DNA from: an uncultured Pelagibacteraceae bacterium
GTDB taxonomy: Bacteria; Pseudomonadota; Alphaproteobacteria; Pelagibacterales; Pelagibacteraceae
Assembly (NCBI GenBank): GCA_902552185.1
Contig: CACDFZ010000001.1
Span: 118,784-182,783, forward strand
DNA length: 64,000 bases
Direction of reading: 5' to 3'
Made by a program: the position numbers and the translations under genes. The notes under the pieces were generated by a model, which was given only the letters and a program-made list of their open reading frames with translations, was not told the DNA's origin and searched no databases. How positions within the stretch are numbered: position 1 is the stretch's first letter; each line of letters begins with the position of its first letter. Below are positions 8,600-17,665 of the stretch, one piece after another.

Positions 8600-9009
8600 A
8601 AAAAAAAGTTCCCTTATCACAAAAAGACAAAGAAGATTGGAAAAAGTTTTTAGAAGACACGTCCCGCGTTCCTGACAAAGATCAAAACAATAGAACTGAT
8701 AGTGTAAAAAATAAATATAAATTCGATTTACATGGTTTAACTTTAGATGAAGCTAATAAAAAAGTTAAAGAAGTAATTAAATCTTGTAGTGAAAAAAATT
8801 TCAGAGAGATACTTTTAATTACTGGTAAAGGGTTGCATTCAAATCAAGAGGACGTTTATAAATCATCAGATTTTAGTAAATTAAGATTTTCAGTTCCTGA
8901 ATTTATTAATTCAGACCCAGAAACTTCCAAATTAATCATATCAATAGCCAAACCTCCACAAAATGAGGGTGGTGAAGGAGCATTGCTTATTAAGTTGAAA
9001 AAATTATAA
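8596..9009 (+). CDS. Smr domain protein
   Basis: A 137-aa protein with a GTG start overlapping the previous stop (GTGA). Residues about 50-137 form an Smr domain: [19 protein letters not shown] and the glycine motif [10 protein letters not shown]. Smr domains bind nucleic acid and several act as endonucleases, for instance in ribosome collision rescue or MutS2 proteins. A stand-alone Smr gene after the Tim44-like gene is common in Alphaproteobacteria. It converges on hslU with a 6-bp overlap. Confidence 0.85.
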   Translation: MKKKVPLSQKDKEDWKKFLEDTSRVPDKDQNNRTDSVKNKYKFDLHGLTLDEANKKVKEVIKSCSEKNFREILLITGKGLHSNQEDVYKSSDFSKLRFSVPEFINSDPETSKLIISIAKPPQNEGGEGALLIKLKKL

Positions 9010-10383
9010 AATAAATTTCGAAAGGTCTGTATCTTTAACAAGATTTCCTAAATTTTTCTGAACAAATTCTTTATCAACGATTATTTTTTCTCCAGCCTTG
9101 TCTGTAGCGTTAAAACTAATGTCATCTAAAACTTTTTCAATAATTGTATGTAATCTTCTAGCTCCGATGTTCTCTATTGATGAATTTACTTCAGTAGAAA
9201 TCTTAGCAAGCATCTCAATACCGTCATCTTTGAATTCCAGATCCACATTTTCTGTTTTTAATAGAGCTTTATATTGTTTAATTAAACTGTTATCTGGTTC
9301 TTTTAAAATTCTAATAAAGTCTTTTTCATTTAAAGCACTTAATTCAACTCTTATTGGAAGTCTCCCTTGTAATTCTGGCAGTAAATCTGAAGGTTTTGCA
9401 AGTTGAAAAGCACCAGAAGCAATAAATAGTATATGATCAGTTTTTATTGGACCATGCTTAGTATTAACGGTTGTTCCTTCTATCAGTGGAAGAAGATCTC
9501 TTTGCACTCCCTCTCTTGAAACATCTCCACCAACCCTATCACCTCTAGCAGAAACTTTATCAATCTCATCCAAAAACACTATACCATTATCTTCTGTTGA
9601 TTTTTTTGCTTCTTGCACAATCTTGTCTTCCTCAATCATTTTATCTGATTCTTGAGCAACTAAAATTTCATGAGATTCTTTTACGGTCATTTTCTTTTTT
9701 TTACCTTTCTTATTCCCCACAGATTTACCCAATATTTCTCCAATATTTACCATTCCAACATTTGCTCCTGGCATTCCAGGAATTTCAAAGCTAGGCATTG
9801 ATGAAGATGTATCCATGACCTCGATTTCAATTTGGTTATTATCTAAATCACCGTTTCTTAATCTTTTTCTAAAACTTTCTCTCGTTGCAACGGAAGCTTT
9901 GTTACCTACTAAAGCATCAAGCACTTTATCCTCTGCTAATAATTGCGCTTTAGCGTTTACCTCTTTTCTTTTTTTCTCTCTTTCCATCGCTATAGCAATT
10001 TCAACAAGATCTCTGATAATCTGTTCAACGTCTCTTCCAACGTAACCTACTTCTGTAAATCGAGTAGCTTCTACTTTTATAAACGGTGCCTCTGCTAATT
10101 TAGATAATCTTCTTGAAATTTCTGTTTTACCAACTCCAGTTGGTCCAATCATCAAGATATTTTTTGGTAAAACCTCATCTTTCATTTCATCTGACAACGC
10201 TTGTCTCCTCCATCTATTTCGTAGAGCAACTGCGACAGCTTTTTTTGCTTCTTTTTGACCAATGACGTATCTATCTAATTCAGAAACTATTTCTCTAGGA
10301 GATAAGGCGCTTACTTTACTATTTTCACTCTGCCCTTTATCCTTTACTAGATTTAAGTTTGTAACTTTTTTTGTTCCTGACAT
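9004..10383 (-). CDS. hslU: HslU, ATPase subunit of the HslUV protease
   Basis: A 459-aa AAA+ unfoldase that feeds substrates to HslV. Visible are [16 protein letters not shown], Walker [15 protein letters not shown], Walker [15 protein letters not shown], the Lys-rich intermediate domain in between, the sensor-2 region [14 protein letters not shown], and the C-terminal LSKFIL that docks into HslV. The track starts at 10425, inside hslV. I use the ATG at 10383 (MSGTKKVTN), 1 bp after the hslV stop and at normal family length. Confidence 0.96.
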   Translation of the reverse strand: MSGTKKVTNLNLVKDKGQSENSKVSALSPREIVSELDRYVIGQKEAKKAVAVALRNRWRRQALSDEMKDEVLPKNILMIGPTGVGKTEISRRLSKLAEAPFIKVEATRFTEVGYVGRDVEQIIRDLVEIAIAMEREKKRKEVNAKAQLLAEDKVLDALVGNKASVATRESFRKRLRNGDLDNNQIEIEVMDTSSSMPSFEIPGMPGANVGMVNIGEILGKSVGNKKGKKKKMTVKESHEILVAQESDKMIEEDKIVQEAKKSTEDNGIVFLDEIDKVSARGDRVGGDVSREGVQRDLLPLIEGTTVNTKHGPIKTDHILFIASGAFQLAKPSDLLPELQGRLPIRVELSALNEKDFIRILKEPDNSLIKQYKALLKTENVDLEFKDDGIEMLAKISTEVNSSIENIGARRLHTIIEKVLDDISFNATDKAGEKIIVDKEFVQKNLGNLVKDTDLSKFIL

Positions 10384-10384
10384 A

Positions 10385-10924
10385 TTATAATTTTTCCATT
10401 GTGATATTGTTATTTGTAAAAACACAAATTTCAGAAGCTACTTTTATAGCTTTTTTTGCAATTTCTTCGGCTTTCATATCAGTTTCCATCAACACTTTTG
10501 CTGCAGCTAACGCATAATTTCCACCTGAACCTATTCCGATTATTCCATCTTCTGGTTCCAAAACATCTCCAGTACCTGATATAATAAAACTTTTTTCCTT
10601 ATCAGCCACAGCCATTAAAGCCTCTAACCGCCTTAAATATTTATCACTTCTCCAATCTTTTGCCAATTCAACGGCAGCTCTAGAAAGATTTCCTGCATGT
10701 TTTTCTAGCTTAGCCTCTAATCTTTCAAATAATGTAAGTGCATCAGCAGTGGACCCCGCAAAACCTGCAATAACATTTCTTTTCTCAATTTTTCTGACTT
10801 TCTTAGCTTTGCTTTTAAGCACAGTATTACCAAGGCTAACCTGGCCATCTCCGACAACTATAGTTTCGTTGCCTTTCCTCAAAAGAACAATTGTGGTTCC
10901 GTGCCATTTTTCAGCTGTATTCAT
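10385..10924 (-). CDS. hslV: HslV, peptidase subunit of the HslUV protease
   Basis: A 179-aa Thr peptidase of the proteasome-beta type. The N-terminus [13 protein letters not shown] carries a short propeptide, so the mature enzyme should begin at the first Thr of GTTIV (residue 10). Also seen are [30 protein letters not shown] and [13 protein letters not shown]. It is first in the hslV-hslU operon and divergent from hisB across a 103-bp gap. A possible heat-shock promoter lies immediately before the ATG. Confidence 0.96.
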   Translation of the reverse strand: MNTAEKWHGTTIVLLRKGNETIVVGDGQVSLGNTVLKSKAKKVRKIEKRNVIAGFAGSTADALTLFERLEAKLEKHAGNLSRAAVELAKDWRSDKYLRRLEALMAVADKEKSFIISGTGDVLEPEDGIIGIGSGGNYALAAAKVLMETDMKAEEIAKKAIKVASEICVFTNNNITMEKL

Positions 10925-10930
10925 GATATT

Positions 10931-10960
10931 CTATGTGGAGATTAATTTTATTTCTTCAAT
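10931..10960 (-). promoter_or_regulatory. Possible RpoH-type promoter before hslV
   Basis: On the minus strand ATTGAAG (10954-10960) and CCACATAG (10931-10938) are 15 nt apart, resembling the heat-shock consensus CTTGAAA...CCCCATNT with mismatches. If used, transcription would begin at or within a couple of bases of the hslV ATG, giving a leaderless message. Suggestive because hslUV is a classic RpoH target. Confidence 0.35.
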
Positions 10961-10976
10961 AGACATTCTGTGTTTA

Positions 10977-11005
10977 TTGATAAAAAGTCCAATTATATAT
11001 ATATC
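10977..11005 (+). promoter_or_regulatory. Candidate promoter for the histidine operon
   Basis: TTGATA (10977-10982), 17-nt spacer, TATATC (11000-11005). Transcription would begin near 11012, leaving about 16 nt before the hisB ATG. This is the only gene-free stretch upstream of hisB-hisE, so a promoter is expected here. Confidence 0.4.
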
Positions 11006-11027
11006 ATAGTGTTAATTGGCGATTTTT

Positions 11028-11618
11028 ATGAAACGAAAAGCTAAGATATTAAGAAAAACAAAAGAAACCAGCATTTCTGTAGCAGTCAATTTAGACGGCA
11101 AAGGGAAATATAAGATTAAAACTGGAATAGGTTTTTTAGATCATATGTTGGAACAACTATCAAAACATTCTCTAATAGATCTTGAGGTTAATGCTAAGGG
11201 TGACACTCATATTGACTTGCATCATACCACAGAAGACACGGGTATAGCCATTGGAGAAGCTATCAAAAAAGCTGCTGGCAACCGAAAAGGAATTACAAGA
11301 TATGCTTCAACAATGATACCAATGGATGAAACATTAAGCCGGGTATCCATTGACGTATCGAACAGACCTTACTTAATTTGGAAAGTAGACTTAGCAGTTG
11401 AGAAATTGGGTGAAATGGATACTGAACTTTTTAAAGAGTGGTTCCAAGCATTTTCTCAATCTGCAGGAATTACTTTACATATAGAGAACATTTACGGTGA
11501 TAATAGTCACCACAAAGTTGAGTCTTGTTATAAGGGATTAGCTAGGTCACTTAAGGATGCTTTAGCTATAGATAAAAGAATTAAAAATTCAATACCTTCA
11601 ACAAAAGGCTCTATTTAA
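11028..11618 (+). CDS. hisB: Imidazoleglycerol-phosphate dehydratase
   Basis: A 196-aa manganese enzyme for the dehydration of imidazoleglycerol phosphate in histidine synthesis. The duplicated metal-binding motifs are present: [14 protein letters not shown] with [14 protein letters not shown], and later [22 protein letters not shown]. The track starts at a TTG (11016); the ATG at 11028 ([16 protein letters not shown]) gives the usual length. First gene of the his cluster. It is monofunctional, without the phosphatase domain of the E. coli protein. Confidence 0.95.
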   Translation: MKRKAKILRKTKETSISVAVNLDGKGKYKIKTGIGFLDHMLEQLSKHSLIDLEVNAKGDTHIDLHHTTEDTGIAIGEAIKKAAGNRKGITRYASTMIPMDETLSRVSIDVSNRPYLIWKVDLAVEKLGEMDTELFKEWFQAFSQSAGITLHIENIYGDNSHHKVESCYKGLARSLKDALAIDKRIKNSIPSTKGSI

Positions 11619-11623
11619 ATTTG

Positions 11624-12250
11624 ATGAACGTCACAATTGTTGACTACCAATCGGGCAATATAAGCTCAGTCATTAACTCTTTTACTGAGGTCGCTAAAGG
11701 CAAAGTTAATCTTGAGGTAACTTCGGACATAAAGAAAATTAAATCTAGCGACAAAATTGTTTTGCCTGGTCAAGGGTCATTCAAAAGTTGCGTGGACTCT
11801 CTTAACAGTATTAACGGACTAGTTGATTCACTTAAAGAAACTGCAATGACTAACAAGAAACCTTTATTAGGAATTTGCGTTGGTTTACAAATGTTTGCTG
11901 ATATTGGATATGAAGAGGCAGAAACAAAAGGACTAGGATGGATATCTGGAAAAGTTTCTAAAATTAATAATCAGAAAGGAAAATTTAAACTCCCACACAT
12001 AGGCTGGAATGAAATTGAATTACAAAAGGAAAGTAAAATATTTAAGGATATAAAAAATAAATCTCACATGTATTTTGTTCATAGCTATGAATTTATTCCT
12101 GAAGATAAATCTGTTATTTCAGCATTGACTGATTATTCATCAAAAATCGTTTGTGCAATTGAAAAAGATAACTTATTTGGCACACAATTTCATCCTGAGA
12201 AGAGTGATAAAAACGGATTAAAAATAATTGATAACTTTTTAAAATTATAA
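11624..12250 (+). CDS. hisH: Imidazole glycerol phosphate synthase, glutaminase subunit
   Basis: A 208-aa class I glutamine amidotransferase that supplies ammonia to HisF. The catalytic triad is visible as Cys in LGICVGLQMF, and His and Glu in FHPEKS near the end; the N-terminus VTIVDYQSGNISSV is typical. I take the ATG at 11624 rather than the TTG one codon upstream. The stop overlaps the hisA start by 1 bp (TAATG), indicating operon translation. Confidence 0.95.
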   Translation: MNVTIVDYQSGNISSVINSFTEVAKGKVNLEVTSDIKKIKSSDKIVLPGQGSFKSCVDSLNSINGLVDSLKETAMTNKKPLLGICVGLQMFADIGYEEAETKGLGWISGKVSKINNQKGKFKLPHIGWNEIELQKESKIFKDIKNKSHMYFVHSYEFIPEDKSVISALTDYSSKIVCAIEKDNLFGTQFHPEKSDKNGLKIIDNFLKL

Positions 12251-12972
12251 TGAAAATTATCCCCGCCATAGATATTAAAGATAAAAAATGCGTGAGACTT
12301 ATCAAGGGAGATTTTGAAAATAAAACCGAATACAAAGCCTCACCCGTTGACCAAGCAGCGAAATATAAAGATCATGGTTTTAAAAATCTACACATCGTAG
12401 ATTTAGACGGCGCCCTAACTGGCAAAACAATTAATTTAGATATTATAAATGAAATAGTAAATAAATATGATTTTAAAATTGAGGTAGGCGGTGGCATAAG
12501 AAACTTAGAAAGTATAAAAAAATATATTGATGCAGGGGTTGAGAAAGTAATTTTAGGAAGTGGCGCAATTAAAGATAAAGAATTTTTAAGAATAGCTTGC
12601 GATAAATTTAAAAACCAAATTGCTTTAGGCTTAGACGCAAAAGATGGAAACCTCTCTGTTTCTGGTTGGAAAGAAAATCTTAATATTAAAACTATAGATT
12701 TCCTTAAAGAGGTTAATGACTTTGGAATGAGCAGAATTATTTTTACAGACATTGATAGAGATGGAATGAAAACTAATCCCAATTTCGATGAGACAGTAAA
12801 CATTGCTAATATTTCAAATTGTCCTGTTGTTATTTCAGGTGGAGTTTCTTCGATAAATGATATTAAGAAAGCAAAAGATTTAAATAATAAAAAAATTGAA
12901 GGTATAATTGTTGGAAAAGCAATTTACGACGGTGATATTAAGCTAAAAGATTTGGCAAAAGAGATAAATTAA
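12250..12972 (+). CDS. hisA: ProFAR isomerase
   Basis: A 240-aa TIM-barrel isomerase acting on ProFAR. The two half-barrel phosphate and catalytic motifs are seen: PAIDIKDKKCVRLIKGDF with the catalytic Asp, IVDLDGAL, EVGGGIRN, and the second-half FTDIDRDGMKTNPN and VVISGGVSSI. It is homologous to HisF, which follows after a small intervening ORF. Confidence 0.95.
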   Translation: MKIIPAIDIKDKKCVRLIKGDFENKTEYKASPVDQAAKYKDHGFKNLHIVDLDGALTGKTINLDIINEIVNKYDFKIEVGGGIRNLESIKKYIDAGVEKVILGSGAIKDKEFLRIACDKFKNQIALGLDAKDGNLSVSGWKENLNIKTIDFLKEVNDFGMSRIIFTDIDRDGMKTNPNFDETVNIANISNCPVVISGGVSSINDIKKAKDLNNKKIEGIIVGKAIYDGDIKLKDLAKEIN

Positions 12973-12973
12973 A

Positions 12974-13111
12974 ATGGTTGCAAAATTATCTACGATTAGA
13001 CGTAAAATAAGAAATGGAGAAAAACTTGGTTTTTCAGAGAGAGCTAGAGCAGTAAATAAAGGATTGTTACCAAGTAAAGCAAAAAAAAAGAAAAAATATG
13101 TTAAAAAATAG
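12974..13111 (+). CDS. Small, very basic protein within the his operon (45 aa, unrecognised)
   Basis: Below the length cut of the ORF track. ATG at 12974 is 1 bp after the hisA stop, and the TAG at 13109-13111 overlaps the hisF start by 14 bp, so it is packed like a real operon gene. The translation begins [20 protein letters not shown] and ends in a Lys-rich tail ([11 protein letters not shown]). Roughly a third of residues are Lys or Arg, suggesting nucleic-acid or ribosome contact. I do not recognise the family. It could be chance, but deleting it would leave a 125-bp spacer in an otherwise gapless operon. Confidence 0.6.
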   Translation: MVAKLSTIRRKIRNGEKLGFSERARAVNKGLLPSKAKKKKKYVKK

Positions 13112-13865
13112 AATCATACCATGTCTTGATGTTAAAAACGGAAGAGTCGTAAAAGGAATTAACTTCGTTAAACTTAAAGATGCTGGAGATCCAGTGGAAC
13201 AAGCTAAAATTTATAGTGATGGTGGAGCTGATGAAATTTGTTTCTTAGATATCACCGCATCTAATGAAAATAGAGATACCATCATAGATATTGTTAGAAA
13301 AACTGCAAAAGAATGTTTTGTCCCTTTAACTGTTGGAGGAGGTGTAAGAACTATTCAAAATATTACCGATTTGTTGTTAGCAGGAGCAGATAAAGTTTCC
13401 ATAAATACTGCAGCAGTAAAAAATATTGATTTTGTTAAAGAAGCCTCTAAAAAATTTGGATCTCAATGCATCGTTGTAGCTATAGATGCTAAAAAAGTTT
13501 CAGAGAACAAATGGAAAGTGTTTACACATGGAGGAAGAAATAAAACAGATATCAATGCTGTAGAATTTGCCAAAAAAGTAGAAACTAATGGAGCTGGAGA
13601 AATTCTCTTAACTTCAATGGATAAAGATGGGACTAAATCTGGTTATGATGTAGATTTATTAAAAGCAATTTCTAAAAGCACCAATATTCCAATTATAGCA
13701 TCTGGTGGAGTTGGAACATTGGATCATTTATATGATGGTATAGTTAAAGGCGGTGCAAGCGCTGTACTTGCAGCTTCTATTTTTCACTATGGAGAATTTA
13801 CTATCAAAGATACAAAAGAATATTTAAAATCAAAGAATATTCCAGTAAGGTTACAAAATGCTTAA
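13098..13865 (+). CDS. hisF: Imidazole glycerol phosphate synthase, cyclase subunit
   Basis: A 255-aa TIM barrel forming imidazole glycerol phosphate and AICAR together with HisH. Signatures are [17 protein letters not shown] (catalytic Asp near residue 11), [23 protein letters not shown] (second catalytic Asp) and [11 protein letters not shown]. Full length. Its start lies within the end of the 45-aa basic ORF and its end overlaps hisE by 8 bp. Confidence 0.96.
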   Translation: MLKNRIIPCLDVKNGRVVKGINFVKLKDAGDPVEQAKIYSDGGADEICFLDITASNENRDTIIDIVRKTAKECFVPLTVGGGVRTIQNITDLLLAGADKVSINTAAVKNIDFVKEASKKFGSQCIVVAIDAKKVSENKWKVFTHGGRNKTDINAVEFAKKVETNGAGEILLTSMDKDGTKSGYDVDLLKAISKSTNIPIIASGGVGTLDHLYDGIVKGGASAVLAASIFHYGEFTIKDTKEYLKSKNIPVRLQNA

Positions 13866-14130
13866 AAATTTGGAAGATTTAATAAAAACAATTAGAGATC
13901 GAAAAAATTCATCTCCCGATAAATCCTATACAAACAAACTACTAAATGATAAAAATTTATCCGTTTCTAAAGTGAAGGAAGAAGTGGCTGAGTTGATCGA
14001 AGCTGTGGAAAAAAATACAAATAAAATTCACGAAAGCGCTGATGTGATATATCATCTTCTGGTATATTTAGAAGCTAATAATATAAAAATTGAAGATGTT
14101 ATGAAAGAACTAGAAACGAGGAAAAAATAA
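13858..14130 (+). CDS. hisE: Phosphoribosyl-ATP pyrophosphohydrolase
   Basis: A 90-aa all-alpha MazG-like enzyme for the second step of histidine synthesis. Metal-binding acidic motifs are [16 protein letters not shown] and [19 protein letters not shown]. It is a separate gene, not fused to hisI, as is usual in Alphaproteobacteria. It ends the local his set (hisB, H, A, F, E); hisG, hisD, hisC and hisI are not in this window. Confidence 0.93.
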   Translation: MLKNLEDLIKTIRDRKNSSPDKSYTNKLLNDKNLSVSKVKEEVAELIEAVEKNTNKIHESADVIYHLLVYLEANNIKIEDVMKELETRKK

Positions 14131-14486
14131 TGTCTTATGATAAAAATAATATTTTTGCTAAAATTTTAAGAGGAGAAATACCTTGTAAAAAAATTTTTGA
14201 AAACGATTTTGTTTTATCTTTTCACGATATAAATCCTCAAAAAAAAATCCATGCACTTGTTATTCCTAAAGGTGAGTATATTGATTTAGATGATTTCAAT
14301 AAGAAAGCTAGTGACAAGGAAATTACTGAATTTCATAAAGCTATAAGTCATGTCTCAAGTTTATTGGGTGCTACTGGCAAAGGTTACAGAGTACTTTCAA
14401 ATATTGGATCTGACGGAGGTCAAGAAGTTCCGCACTTACACTTTCATATATTTGCAGGAGAAAAAATTGGAAAGATGGTTGCATAG
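14130..14486 (+). CDS. hinT: HIT-family (HinT-like) nucleotide hydrolase
   Basis: A 118-aa histidine-triad protein. The N-terminus NIFAKILRGEIPCKKIFEND and the catalytic triad HLHFHIFAG (HxHxH) place it in the HinT branch, which hydrolyses AMP-lysine-type purine phosphoramidates. It starts at the last base of the hisE stop. hisE followed by a HIT gene is common in Alphaproteobacteria. Confidence 0.93.
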   Translation: MSYDKNNIFAKILRGEIPCKKIFENDFVLSFHDINPQKKIHALVIPKGEYIDLDDFNKKASDKEITEFHKAISHVSSLLGATGKGYRVLSNIGSDGGQEVPHLHFHIFAGEKIGKMVA

Positions 14487-14487
14487 T

Positions 14488-14997
14488 ATGAAAAAAGTTC
14501 AAAGATATTTTTTGGATTTTGAATTTTCAAAAAATTATAAGGCTCAAAGTATTCAAAGTGAAAACCAATTAAAAATTGTCCTTAATGACAAAAAAAATTA
14601 TGAAATAAATAAATTTTTTTACAAACAAATCGGAAAAGACCACTTTTGGAGAGACAGACTTGTATGGACAGACAAACAATGGCTTAAATATTCATCTAGT
14701 CCACTCCTAGAAACTTGGATTCTTAAAGACGAAAAAAATGACTTAATCGGATATTATGAAATCGAAAAACACGACAATAAAGAATTTGAGCTAATAAACA
14801 TGGGTATATTAAGTGAACACAGATCAAAAGGCTATGGATCTCATCTGTTAAATCATGTGCTTAAAAAATCTTTTGACAATAAAGCTAACAAAGTGTGGGT
14901 TCATACTTGTTCATTAGATCACAAATTTGCTCTAGCTAATTACTTATCTCGAGGATTTAAAATATTCAAAAAAGAACAGATTGATTTTGTAGCTTAA
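14488..14997 (+). CDS. GNAT-family N-acetyltransferase
   Basis: A 169-aa protein from the ATG at 14488; the track start at 14350 reads in another frame through the HIT gene and is not credible. The acetyl-CoA-binding motif A is visible as ILSEHRSKGYGSHLLNHVL (R-x-x-G-x-G), preceded by the beta strand DLIGYYEIE and followed by NKVWVHTCSLDH, a typical GNAT C-terminus. Substrate unknown. It begins 1 bp after the HIT stop and converges on lolA sharing the 4-bp TTAA. Confidence 0.85.
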   Translation: MKKVQRYFLDFEFSKNYKAQSIQSENQLKIVLNDKKNYEINKFFYKQIGKDHFWRDRLVWTDKQWLKYSSSPLLETWILKDEKNDLIGYYEIEKHDNKEFELINMGILSEHRSKGYGSHLLNHVLKKSFDNKANKVWVHTCSLDHKFALANYLSRGFKIFKKEQIDFVA

Positions 14998-15551
14998 CCT
15001 TTGTTTGGTAAGGTAAAAACATTATTATTAATCATTTGATTTAATGAGGTAATTTCAATTTCAAAAGCTATTTGATTATTATACTGATCAAACGTAGTCC
15101 ATCCAGCTAGTAAAAATTCTTTTTTATCAAATTTAATTAACGTTTTGATATTATTTTTATCGGTAAAAACAATATTTATATAATCATCTATAATTGTGCT
15201 ACTTTCATTTATAACTTTAATTAATTCGTTTTTGTTAAGAATATTTATAAAAGTGGATTTAGATAATGGATAAAAAAGTGTTTTTCCGTACCTTTTTTGT
15301 GTAATTGCCATCATCTTTTTATTTACAATAAGCTCCTTTTCATTTTTGTCTATGTAATCACATTTTAACTTGCCCGGAAAAGCAAGAATACATTTGCCTT
15401 CTTCTATATCCTCATTTGTTTTTTGAGTAAATTTAAATTGAATATTATCTATATTTTTCAAATTATTTATGATTTTAGATTTTTCGTTTACACTAGAATG
15501 TGTAAAAATTAAAAATAAACAAATAAAAATAACAACTCTTATTGCTCTCAA
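14994..15551 (-). CDS. lolA: LolA-like outer-membrane lipoprotein carrier
   Basis: A 185-aa protein with an N-terminal hydrophobic signal segment (VVIFICLFLIF) and the LolA-type beta-sheet half-barrel, with NIQFKFTQKT, GKCILAFPGKLKCDY and NKKMMAIT matching the family pattern. LolA shuttles lipoproteins from the LolCDE complex to the outer membrane. ftsK lies directly upstream on the same strand, the neighbour of lolA in many Proteobacteria. Sequence is diverged but length and context fit. Confidence 0.82.
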   Translation of the reverse strand: MRAIRVVIFICLFLIFTHSSVNEKSKIINNLKNIDNIQFKFTQKTNEDIEEGKCILAFPGKLKCDYIDKNEKELIVNKKMMAITQKRYGKTLFYPLSKSTFINILNKNELIKVINESSTIIDDYINIVFTDKNNIKTLIKFDKKEFLLAGWTTFDQYNNQIAFEIEITSLNQMINNNVFTLPNKG

Positions 15552-15553
15552 CC

Positions 15554-17632
15554 CTATAATACCTCTCGTTTACCGACATGATTTGCTTTGCTTACTACCC
15601 CTTTTTCCTCCATCATATCAATAATTCTAGCCGCTCTGTTATATCCTATTTGCAATTTTCTTTGTAAAAAACTAGTTGATGCCTTCCCTTCGGACTTAAC
15701 TAAATTAATTGCTTCATTATAGAGTTCATCACCTTCTCCAGCTGAAATATTACTGTCATCTTCTGATGAGTTTGAAACTGAAGTAATATCATCAATATAA
15801 TCAGGTTCTCCTTGAGCCCGCAAAACACTACTTATTTTCTCTATTTCTTTTTCAGAAACATAAGGACCATGAATTCTTATGATTCTATTTGCAGACGACA
15901 TAAAAAGCATATCCCCTTTACCCAATAATTGTTCTGCGCCTTGTTCTCCAAGTATGGTTCTGCTATCTATTTTTGAACTTACTTGAAAAGAAACTCGTGT
16001 TGGAAAATTAGCTTTAATAGTTCCAGTGATCACATCAACACTAGGTCTTTGAGTTGCCATAATAATGTGGATCCCAGCTGCTCGTGCCATTTGAGATAAC
16101 TTCTGAATGTAATTTTCAATTTCTTTTCCAGCCACCAACATAAGATCAGACATTTCATCAACTACAACAACAATGTAAGGCATTTTTAATTTGTGTTTTT
16201 CATTATACCCGTCAATATTTCTCACTCCGACCTTTGACATGAGCTTATACCTGTTATTCATCTCTTTAACCGTCCATCCAAGGGCAGAGGTAGCTTTTTT
16301 TGCATCAGTAATAACAGGAGATAATAAATGAGGTATTCCTTCATAAGCAGAAAGTTCAAGCATTTTTGGATCAATTAAAATTAATTTACAAAGTTCAGGA
16401 CTTAACTTGTATAACAATGATGTTATTATTGTATTAACACAAACAGATTTACCAGACCCTGTTGTACCTGCAATTAATAAATGAGGCATTGAAGTTAAAT
16501 CACCTATTATTGGAACTCCCGAAATATTTTTCCCTAAAGCTATTGGTAATTTTAAATCTCGACTTTTAAAACGCTCATTTGATATAATTTCTCTTAAAAA
16601 AACACCTTCTCTTTTTTCATTAGGTATTTCTATCCCCACAGTATTTTTTCCTGGAATTACAGCAACCCTTGCTGATGTAGAGCTAGTATTTCTTGCTAGA
16701 TCATCAGATAAGTTTATAATTTTTGAAACTTTAACACCAGCAGCAGGCTCGAATTCATATAAACTTACAACTGGTCCATTGTTAATTTTTTGTATTTGTC
16801 CATTAATTCCAAAGTCTTGTAAAATTCCTTCCATAAATTTTCCATCTGGTCTATTTTTATTCATTTCCTGCGGAGATAATTTTGAATTATTTTTCTCTAA
16901 TAAATCGATTGATGGTAATTGAAATTTTTTTGATTTTTCTAAAGTTTTTGTCTGATCTTTAGCAAAGAAAAAACTTTGCTGAGTTTCTTTTTTTTCGTCA
17001 TTTAATATATTTTCTGCCATTACTTCATTGCTTTCATTTTCGACAACTTCATTTTTTTTATTAGAGGAAAATGAAAACAGCCTTGAAATAATTTTTTTAA
17101 AATTGATATCAGAGCTTAGAATAAAAAAAAGTATTGTTAAAGCAATCAGGGCAAAACTTGTATACTGATTTTCTATTAATGGAGTGTATTGATATATAAA
17201 ATTATATATTAATTCTCCGATGAAACCTGAATTACCGTTATCAAGTAGCCAAAAAGAATTATTAAATGTTATATGTAAAAATGTACATCCAAAAATTAGA
17301 TACAAAGTTAAAAAAAATAATTTGTAAATAATATTTTTTAACTCTTTTTCAATGATCAATTTGAAACCCCACGAAATTAAAGTAGCTAGTATTAAAAACG
17401 AGATTAAACCAAAACTTTGTAACAAAAAATCTGAAACTTTGCTTCCATATATCCCAAAGAAATTTTTTATATTTGAGTTAGATTCACCATATATAAATGA
17501 AGGATCTGACGGAGAATAAGTCGCGAACGAAATTGTCAAAGCTATTCCTAATGAAATTAGGACTAATCCAACAAACTCAAAGGTTCGCTTTTTTAAAAAA
17601 TTTGTTAAACTATTTAAAAAGTTTGTATTCAT
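15554..17632 (-). CDS. ftsK: DNA translocase FtsK
   Basis: A 692-aa septum-bound DNA pump that clears the chromosome termini at division. Four or five membrane helices occupy residues 1-170, followed by a short charged linker. The motor has Walker A AGTTGSGKSVCVN and Walker B VVVVDEMSDLML, and the C-terminal winged-helix gamma domain runs from DELYNEAINLV to GKREVL. The linker is short compared with E. coli FtsK, as in other small genomes. It starts 33 bp from a divergent FAD hydroxylase. Confidence 0.95.
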   Translation of the reverse strand: MNTNFLNSLTNFLKKRTFEFVGLVLISLGIALTISFATYSPSDPSFIYGESNSNIKNFFGIYGSKVSDFLLQSFGLISFLILATLISWGFKLIIEKELKNIIYKLFFLTLYLIFGCTFLHITFNNSFWLLDNGNSGFIGELIYNFIYQYTPLIENQYTSFALIALTILFFILSSDINFKKIISRLFSFSSNKKNEVVENESNEVMAENILNDEKKETQQSFFFAKDQTKTLEKSKKFQLPSIDLLEKNNSKLSPQEMNKNRPDGKFMEGILQDFGINGQIQKINNGPVVSLYEFEPAAGVKVSKIINLSDDLARNTSSTSARVAVIPGKNTVGIEIPNEKREGVFLREIISNERFKSRDLKLPIALGKNISGVPIIGDLTSMPHLLIAGTTGSGKSVCVNTIITSLLYKLSPELCKLILIDPKMLELSAYEGIPHLLSPVITDAKKATSALGWTVKEMNNRYKLMSKVGVRNIDGYNEKHKLKMPYIVVVVDEMSDLMLVAGKEIENYIQKLSQMARAAGIHIIMATQRPSVDVITGTIKANFPTRVSFQVSSKIDSRTILGEQGAEQLLGKGDMLFMSSANRIIRIHGPYVSEKEIEKISSVLRAQGEPDYIDDITSVSNSSEDDSNISAGEGDELYNEAINLVKSEGKASTSFLQRKLQIGYNRAARIIDMMEEKGVVSKANHVGKREVL

Positions 17633-17665
17633 ATCGAATCGTAGTACTTACTTTTTATCATTATT

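Noticed and set aside
9098-10045. Several plus-strand ORFs opposite hslU
   Set aside because: Antisense to conserved AAA+ motifs; Ser/Leu/Phe-rich translations typical of complementary-strand shadows.
10384-10425. N-terminal extension of HslU ([14 protein letters not shown])
   Set aside because: Lies within hslV and lacks similarity to HslU; the ATG at 10383 gives the normal length.
14350-14487. N-terminal extension of the GNAT protein
   Set aside because: Reads a second frame through the HIT gene; the ATG at 14488 sits 1 bp after the HIT stop.
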